The notes under the pieces: generated by a model | The model's database searches: none | Seen by the model: the letters and a program-made list of their open reading frames with translations, nothing else | What the model was told of the DNA's origin: nothing | Assembly (NCBI GenBank): GCA_036936605.1 | Contig: JAUPFV010000002.1 | Coordinates: 270,390,770 to 270,454,769 of the forward strand | DNA from: Limnanthes douglasii subsp. nivea | Taxonomy: Eukaryota; Streptophyta; Magnoliopsida; Brassicales; Limnanthaceae | Reading direction: 5' to 3' | Length of the DNA: 64,000 nt | Program-made: the position numbers and the translations under genes | In this document: positions 58,279 to 64,000 of the stretch, one piece after another | How positions within the stretch are numbered: position 1 is the first letter of the stretch | How the letters are laid out: each line of letters starts with the position of its first letter

Positions 58279-59213
58279 CTTTTTGCTGCAATCACTAAGG
58301 CTAGTGCCAACTTTTCCAACTTTAAATACTTCTTTTTAGCATCTAATAAACTTTTACTGATGTAGTACACCAGACGAGGATAATTGTCCACTTCTCTTAT
58401 CAGCACAACCCTTATAGCACATTCTGATACAACTAGGTATACATAAGGCTTTTCTCCTTGAATGGGCTTGAAAAGAGTCTTTGGTGAGGATAAGTGTTTC
58501 TTTATCTCAACGAAGGCATGATTACACTGTGGGGACCAGTTGAAGTCTTTAGTATTTTTCAAGGTTTGAAAAAACAGAGCACACTTGTCCGATGACGTTG
58601 AAATAAACCTGTTTAAGGCAGCCAACCTTCTGGTGAGCCTTTGGACTTCTTTAATGTTTCGAGGAGGGTCCATTTCTAATAGTGAATTAAGCTGATCCGG
58701 ATCAGGTTGGATACCTTTCTCACTTATTATATAGCCCAGAAACTTCCCAGATCGGACCCCAAACACACATTTCTCTGGATTCAATTTCAAATTCACAGTG
58801 GCTAAATTAGCAAATGTTTCTTGAAGATCAATTATGTACAAATCTTCCTCCATTCTTTTAACCATCATGACATCTATGTATACTTCCATATTTCTGCCAA
58901 TATGATTAGCAAATGTTTTATTCACCAACCTCTGATAAGTAGCCCCAACATTATTTAACCTAAAGGGCATCACCTTGTAGTAATGAAGACCTCTGTCTGT
59001 TATAAATTTAGTGTGATCTTGATCCTTCAGATCCACCTGTATCTGATTATACCCGGAGAAGGCATCCATGAAGGACAACAACTTGTTTCCAGACGTTGAG
59101 TCTACCAACTGATATATCTGGGGGACATGATAGAGATCCTTAGGGCAAGCTCTGTTAAGGTCAGTGAAATCAATGCACATACACCATTTCCCGTTCTTTT
59201 TCTTGACTAACAC
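58275..59213 (-). pseudogene. Tat pol: reverse transcriptase and first RNase H start
   Basis: An open frame of about 312 codons. Motifs in order: VKKKNGKWCMCIDFTDLNRA, CPKDLYHVPQIYQLVDST, LSFMDAFSGYNQIQVDLKDQ, MPFRLNNVGATYQRLVNKTF, the catalytic box (YIDVMMVK), LKLNPEKCVFGVRSGKFLGY, LTRRLAALNRFISTSSDKCA. Then the RNase H entry CAIRVVLIREVDNYPRLVYY and LEKLALALVIAAKR. The catalytic box should read Y-I-D-D: the second Asp is Val here, which alone would abolish polymerase activity. The frame passes into 57553-58278 by a frameshift. Confidence 0.9.
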
Positions 59214-59561
59214 CGGATTGGAAGTCTATAAAAGGATATTATGATTCTTTAATGTGTTCCATCCTGGTCAACCGATCAACCTCTTGAACTATCACGTCTG
59301 CTTTTTCCTTAAAATAAGCTCTTCTTTTCTGTACAACAGGTGCAACATCGCTTCAGATGGACAAATTGTGTGATATAACACTTGCCGGTACCCCGGTTAC
59401 ATCACTATTGCACCAATCAAACATGTGCTGATTTTTTAACAAAAAAGACAACAATTTATTTTTTAAAGCTGACGCCATCTTGGAACCAATTTTAACATTC
59501 TTACCTTCTGCAAGGGTGTGAGTTTCAATCTCTTCAATGGGTATTATGACAGTGGGAGCCT

Positions 59562-60050
59562 CTATGGGATTATTAATCTCACCTTCCTCAGTAGAAGGAT
59601 CCAGTAACTACTAATCTTCGTTAATTCAGACTGCCCCCAACGTCTTGGGAGCAAGAGATGTTGCATAACACTCTCTGCTATCTTCTGACTACTTCGGACA
59701 ACACCTACTTGTCCTTGAACTGCGTACTTTAAACACTGATAGACTGTTGAGGCCACAACATGCGTTCTAGAAAGCCAACACCTCCTAAAAATTGCGTTGT
59801 ATGATGTGGGGCAGTCTACCACAACATATAGCACCCTTACCATATTTTTAAATTGTCTATTTCCCAATAATACTTCTTCTTCAAATTCCCCAATTACATC
59901 CGCAAAGCTCCCCGTGAAGCCCATAATAGTTTTGTTCGAGCGTTGAATAACAGCCGGATTCTTCATCTGTTTGTAGGAGCTTAAAAATCGTATGTTTGCC
60001 GAACTACCCGTATCGATCGAAATTTGGCGTATATCGTTTCCCCTATAGAA
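59562..60050 (-). pseudogene. Tat pol: aspartic protease
   Basis: On the minus strand, ISIDTGSSANIRFLSSYKQM (about 60030-59970) holds the D-T-G-S-S catalytic loop of retroviral-type proteases. It is followed by SNKTIMGFTGSFADVIGEFE and VRVLYVVVDCPTSYNAIFRR, the family's F-x-V-V-D-x-P-x-x-Y-N-x-I-L-G-R segment. It would cut the polyprotein. It is frameshifted from both neighbours. Confidence 0.8.
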
Positions 60051-60059
60051 GCTCCTATA

Positions 60060-60699
60060 ACCATTGCATCTTCGTGAGGCCCAACAATATTCCTTAAATC
60101 ATCTTCATCAAAGACTATAAATGGGAATGGGGACTGGCATGGATAAGAAGACATTCCCCTTTCTAATTGCGTTGCCAGATTGTGGATATGCCTCTTCTTT
60201 GAGGAAGGGTAGATGCAGTTACAGTATCCCCTTCAAAGATAGTTAACGACTCAAAGAAACAGATCAGTCTGGATACCTTCTTGGTTTGTTCTGCTATTAC
60301 TCCCACCTTATTTCGATTTGGATCAGGATCCAGATATTCAGAGTCCACGTCAAACCTTTCAAGAATGACCATTGCCCCTTCTTGAGGAGATGTTCCAGGA
60401 TTGTTTGTAGGACCTGTCTGAGGAGCATTGTCAGGTCTGTTTCCACTTCTTCTTTTAACATATGCTCCCAGTTTTACCCTCTCAATAAGGTTCGAACTTC
60501 TTATTTCAATGCTATGCGGTCTTGAGTATCATGGCATATATCATTGTGATATTGGCAAAAACATGTGTTTCGGTTTTCTCTAGGGGATTGCAACGCCGCT
60601 GGCTTTCAAAAATATACTTCATCCTTAGTTTTATCACTGATTGTAGCTAAATTTTCCTTTAACTCCGCGAACCACTCCGACTGGATCCAATGACCCATT
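60060..60699 (-). pseudogene. Gag-protease linker of the Tat element
   Basis: A decayed linker with an open piece at 60163-60372 on the minus strand. The C-x-x-H...H-D-T knuckle-like motif found here in Tat elements is only faintly visible (CQYHNDICHDTQDR near 60550). The plus-strand frame at 60286-60525 is a shadow. Confidence 0.5.
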
Positions 60700-61943
60700 T
60701 TACCCCTTGACTGTTGGCTGGTTCTGGTTGGATTGATTTTGCTTAGACCGGTTAGATCCTTGTCCGGTCTCCTTAACCTTGTATCCGGACTGGTTAGCGG
60801 CTGGAGGAGCTGTTAAGGTGGACCTCACCTGATGGTTTACCCTGGTTTTCTTTGTTTCCTCTACATTAATATGCTTTCCCACTTGGTTTAACAAGACACC
60901 CCAGTTCATAGCTTTCTTCCGAGTTACAGAATCAGCTAAGTTCCCAGGATTCAACCCTTGTCTCAGAGAAGCAATTGCCACTTACTCAAAGCAATCTGCC
61001 AATCTGTTTTTAGTATTCACAAACCGACTTATGTAGTCTTTTAAAGAATCGTTTGGTTCTTGGGCACAATAGATAATGGTATCCCCATTACCCTTCACCT
61101 CTTTACTTCCAATGAATTGCCTTTGGAAGGCAACCTAGAATGTATCAAAGTTTCTAATACACCCCTCAGGTAAACTATTATACCATTTAAGAGCACTCCC
61201 CATAAAAGTTTGGGAGAAGGCTCTACATAAAAGTTTGTCATCGTCATCAAAATTCATCATGAAGTTCTTGAATTGCTCCAGATGATTGTCCGGATCTTGA
61301 CTTCCATCATACTTTTCCATTTTGGAGCTATCAAACCTCTTGGGTAAGTTTTCGGACTATATTTTTGCAGACAAAGGTGATTGACTCTAGTTTCTACTAC
61401 GAATAGAGACTCTATCTTCATTAGGTGTTGCAAAAATACCTGGTTCGGTCTGAAAAACAAAAGGATCTATCAACAATTGATCAACATGCATGTGGGATGA
61501 CCCTCTGCCTAGATACCTTTTAAGCCTACCATGCATGTTCCTCTTTCTTGAGTGCTTGTTGGTCAGTTTTATCTTTTTTCTAGATCTCCCCTCTTCACTG
61601 CTTGATGATAAATATTCTTCAAGGTCAGCCTCATTTGAAGAGCTACTAGAAGATTCAAACTCAAAGCTTTCAACAGGCTTGGAACGATGTGTCTTCTTTG
61701 AGCTGAGATGAGTTTTTTTGAACTGGGGTGAGTCTTTAGTGATGGCTCATTCTCCCCATGATTGTCAGTATAGTGAATAGATGACGCCCCCGATTTTTCC
61801 CCGATACCTTTCTCTGCTTGTTTTATAGCCCTTAGTGCCTCTATTTCTGCTCTCAGCTGATCTCGCTCCTCAACAGTGTATTCCTTATTTTTCCTCACCG
61901 TTTCCACCATAGGAGGTGGAGTACCTTTCTTGTTTGGATCCAT
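60700..61943 (-). pseudogene. Tat element gag
   Basis: ATG at 61943 (MDPNKKGTPPPMVETVRKNK), then VEERDQLRAEIEALRAIKQA, an acidic Ser-rich stretch, then the core retrotransposon gag domain: MEKYDGSQDPDNHLEQFKNF, LCRAFSQTFMGSALKWYNSL then PEGCIRNFDTF, and after a stop VAIASLRQGLNPGNLADSVT. It would form the virus-like particle. At least three frame breaks (near 61725, 61320 and 61135). Confidence 0.8.
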
Positions 61944-62000
61944 CTGTACTGTTTTTCTTATTGGTTTTGAATGTAAAATTCAGGCACCTTCGTGCTCTCA

Positions 62001-62020
62001 CTGTGGTCGCCAATTTGGCT
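62001..62020 (-). other. Primer binding site of the Tat element
   Basis: On the element strand the LTR end ATATACCA is followed by AGCCAAATTGGCGACCACAG. The TTGGCGACCACAGTG part resembles the TTGGCGCCCACCGTG-type primer sites of Tat-lineage elements (from memory). Confidence 0.65.
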
Positions 62021-62204
62021 TGGTATATTTTAGATTGAGGGTAGTCTTATAAAGTGCTTTGGTAAACTTTGGGTGTTTTGTGTTTAGTGTAAGGAGTAGT
62101 GAGATAATTAATCAGTCTGGTAGTATTAAATTCTGATCACCCTCATTAATGAGAATGTTTGAGGTATTTATACCTTAATTATGGACCCATAGGCTTATCG
62201 GGTC
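62021..62204 (-). repeat. Tat element 5' LTR, first half only
   Basis: Matches 52159-52342. It stops at GGGTC, 62200-62204, where the LTR of a second element begins. The missing half (starting with the GGGTTGTGAAACAGGG region of the other LTR) should lie past the window's right edge. Confidence 0.8.
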
Positions 62205-62533
62205 TGATGAGTAAATAGCTGAAAAAGGAATTTATTTCGGATATAGCGTCTGAGGAGTTCTAGAGAGAGAAAGTATAGAGAGATAAAGTAGTCTTTTTGT
62301 CAAGAAAATATTCCATACCATTTTAGGCAAAAAGGGTCCTCCTTTTATAGTAAAATAGGGAGGGCCCGCTTAAGCTCTATGGGCCATCATCACATGTCGA
62401 TGGGCCCTCTTTTGCTACTTTTATTTTTGCATATTAGTCCCTAAAGAACTTTGTATACTCAAATAACTATATTAACTATTATCTATTACATTGTTACCCC
62501 TATTCCTTGGATCGGCGAATTCCGCCCTCATCA
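62205..62533 (-). repeat. 3' LTR of the second Tat element
   Basis: A 329-bp block starting TGATGAGTAAATAGC and ending CGCCCTCATCA. Immediately to the right is GTAGCCCCCCAG, which is a polypurine tract on the element strand. Confidence 0.75.
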
Positions 62534-63057
62534 GTAGCCCCCCAGTCTTCGGGAACTATCAGGAGCGGAGACTTTCCAGAAGTACTTTCGCCGGTCACCT
62601 GCCTTCATTATGGGATCCCGACCCCGTCGGTTTCATCTCCCCGACGCGCGGGGTAACTACTTCGGATTTCTTCACGCGTTTCATCTTCTGGTTTTGTGGG
62701 CTTTTAACTTTAGGCCTATCCCAATGGGCCAAACCATATTACCAGACCCGGTAGCGACGGCCCACTCCCACACGGCACTTGGGACGGGTGCTTACGTCAA
62801 GGCTCATCAGACCCGGATCGACACGTGTCAAAGGTTAATAGCCCATCCCTCTGACAGACTTGAGTCCTAGGAGACTCTTCGCCTTCCCGCTGTGTTTCTG
62901 TCGATTGATATCCCCCGCTCTTCCATGCTTCCCTATAAATACCCCAAAGCCTTCTGTGTCTCTCAGAAGCTTTTTAGAGAGAGAAAAACGCTGCCAGAGC
63001 ATTTCTAGAGAGAGAAAGTGAATTCGCCCGACCCTTCTTCGTTTTGGCTCTTGTTGT
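62534..63057 (+). promoter_or_regulatory. Promoter and leader of the second antisense gene
   Basis: TATAAATA at 62934-62941, about 117 bp before the ATG. A leader with AGAGAGAGAAAA and AGAGAGAGAAAGTG words follows; the first element's leader has the similar TTAGAGAGAAAATAG. The minus-strand frames here (for example 62835-63191) are shadows. Confidence 0.65.
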
Positions 63058-64000
63058 ATGAAACCCGGACGGTCGCAGAAAAAACCCACCAAGAAAAAAG
63101 GATCTGAGTGGAGCTTCGAACAGTGGTCTAGTATTGGCGATAGAGCAGAGGAATACCGACGTGCTGGCCTGATCTGGGGTTCCAACTCCAAACCTTTCGT
63201 TCCCGCTCCACCTCCTCACGATCCCGTTCTAGCTACCCCGGTTCCCGCAGAGGTTTTCCTCGCTTCCGATCTCTCCATTTCTACGACTCCCGAAGCCGGT
63301 CGATCTCCAGAGCCCATTGCCCTTTCCTCCAGCGACAGTCCACCGGTTCGCCCGGAAAATCCGACCCGATCTTCCACAAACTTGCATACTCCCCGACGTG
63401 CTCGTAAATCTACCTTTCTGACCATGGGGGACGACGAGCTACTGCAATACACGGAAGGAGGTAATAGTCCCGAAATGGTTCAGCTTACACCCTCGATTAG
63501 AGGATTTCGGACCGGTATTAACACTGCGGTCACTTTTTTAGGTCTGCCCAAAATGCAGCTGACACCTAAGCAAGTTGAGGAGGCTCATAAAGCCATGGCC
63601 CGCGGTATTCCCGATGCTTCTTCCTCCCAGGTTCGACCGTCTGATACAAACGCTGCTGCTGCCCGCTGCTCTGACTCAGTTCCGACCCATGAAGCTGGAG
63701 AGCCCGAGATAGATATTGCTCCCGCGGGGGAGTGTGTTGCCGCAGCTTGCCACGCTGCTAACAATCAGGGTGATCCCTGGCCCGAGGAGATCAAAACTGC
63801 CGTTTCGACCAAGTATTTTGACTGGCTTTTGACCAGGGACGTAGTTTCTCTTTTCGAGGGGAAGTACGTCTACTTCCCTGAGTCCGATCACGAGGAGATG
63901 CTGATTCGCTGGGGCATCCCTGAATGCGTTACTGTTCGATTCCCGACCCCGGGGGAGACACCCATTCACGCCCGACCCAGAGAAATCGTGGTGTTCACCG
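63058..64000 (+). CDS. Antisense gene of the second Tat element, open to window edge
   Basis: ATG at 63058 (MKPGRSQKKPTKKKGSEWSF), open for 314 codons to the end of the window with no stop. After a disordered Ser/Pro/Arg-rich N-terminus comes FLTMGDDELLQYTEGGNSPE, then ISTKY-like FDWLLTRDVVSLFEGKYVYF, then EEMLIRWGIPECVTVRFPTP. The last aligns with GRIRIKWGIPEFVKVRIPIT of the first element (53815-53875), so both encode the same protein family (PF04195-like). Unlike the first copy it shows no frame break, and its GC-rich third positions suggest a coding sequence under recent constraint. The function of this antisense protein is unknown. The three minus-strand frames opposite it are shadows. 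Confidence 0.8.
   Translation, partial: MKPGRSQKKPTKKKGSEWSFEQWSSIGDRAEEYRRAGLIWGSNSKPFVPAPPPHDPVLATPVPAEVFLASDLSISTTPEAGRSPEPIALSSSDSPPVRPENPTRSSTNLHTPRRARKSTFLTMGDDELLQYTEGGNSPEMVQLTPSIRGFRTGINTAVTFLGLPKMQLTPKQVEEAHKAMARGIPDASSSQVRPSDTNAAAARCSDSVPTHEAGEPEIDIAPAGECVAAACHAANNQGDPWPEEIKTAVSTKYFDWLLTRDVVSLFEGKYVYFPESDHEEMLIRWGIPECVTVRFPTPGETPIHARPREIVVFT

Larger units (their letters stand above)
52159..62204 (-). mobile_element. Ty3/Gypsy element of the Tat lineage with antisense gene
   Basis: LTRs at 52159-52518 and 62021-62204 (the second truncated by another insertion) flank gag-pol on the minus strand. The primer site is inside the right LTR and the polypurine tract inside the left one. 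The order is gag, protease, reverse transcriptase, RNase H, a second RNase H of the RVT_3 type, integrase, then a conserved block, then a long gene on the opposite strand. Dual RNase H and an extra, often antisense, gene 3' of pol are hallmarks of the Tat lineage (Tat, Retand, Grande, Ogre group). All coding parts carry a few stops or frameshifts, so this copy is dead but recent compared with the relic at 16-21.6 kb. Confidence 0.88.
62205..64000 (-). mobile_element. Second Tat-lineage element, partial, nested in the first
   Basis: Starts with an LTR (62205-62533) bounded by TGATGAG and CTCATCA, then a polypurine tract on the minus strand, a TATA box, and the plus-strand antisense gene. The orientation is the same as the first element (pol expected on the minus strand beyond 64000). 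Its GC content is clearly higher and its reading frame is unbroken, so it looks much younger. Confidence 0.8.

Noticed and set aside
62835..63969. Several minus-strand frames (62835-63191, 63216-63452, 63676-63969)
   Set aside because: They lie opposite the continuous 314-codon plus-strand frame and have no family motifs.

Overview
The window is nuclear DNA from a flowering plant, most likely a eudicot. It has intron-rich genes with GT-AG introns, two proteins with plastid-type leaders, and a dense load of plant transposable elements (LINE, Ty1/Copia, Ty3/Gypsy of the Tat lineage, hAT, MULE). The species cannot be told from the sequence alone.

Three host genes look intact. PHS1 (POOR HOMOLOGOUS SYNAPSIS 1, a meiotic protein) lies on the minus strand at 11480-14334 in 8 exons. 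An anthranilate-phosphoribosyltransferase-like gene lies on the plus strand at 26003-30549 in 10 exons. A plant ribose-phosphate pyrophosphokinase of the PRS3/PRS4 type lies on the minus strand at 31112-34176 in 7 exons. For all three I joined the exons by hand and the frame stays open from ATG to stop (300, 589 and 406 residues). The PRPP-making gene and the PRPP-transferase-like gene are convergent, with stop codons 562 bp apart. From memory, PHS1 and PRS3 are adjacent loci in Arabidopsis (At1g10710 and At1g10700). If so, this is an old gene pair pushed apart by about 17 kb of inserted sequence.

Region by region: 1-6.1 kb is an old LINE carrying a nested, decayed Copia element that still has a 5-bp target duplication. 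6.9-10.6 kb holds a GC-rich MITE-like element and a non-autonomous hAT element. 11.5-14.3 kb is PHS1. 16-21.6 kb is a very decayed Tat-lineage Gypsy element, followed by a truncated Copia (21.8-24.7 kb). 26-34.2 kb holds the two PRPP-related genes. 34.5-37.7 kb is a second hAT element of the same family with a perfect 8-bp target duplication. 38.9-49.8 kb is a large decayed MULE-type unit. It has a Ulp1-like (C48) protease gene on the plus strand and a MULE transposase on the minus strand, and many of its introns are filled with one repeat family whose core is GCATCTATCA. 50.8-52.1 kb is another MULE relic. 52.2-62.2 kb is a nearly full-length Tat-lineage Gypsy element with gag-pol on the minus strand and a long separate gene on the opposite strand. 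62.2 kb to the end is a second Tat element inserted into the LTR of the first; its antisense gene is open to the window edge.

The points most worth a second look are the repeat family that occupies introns of both genes of the MULE unit, the repeated architecture of an antisense gene in three Tat elements, and the hAT family whose TATA box sits in the loop of a perfect palindrome and which, in one copy, encodes an unrecognised repeat protein. A hairpin with plant snRNA-type promoter elements lies inside the first hAT copy.
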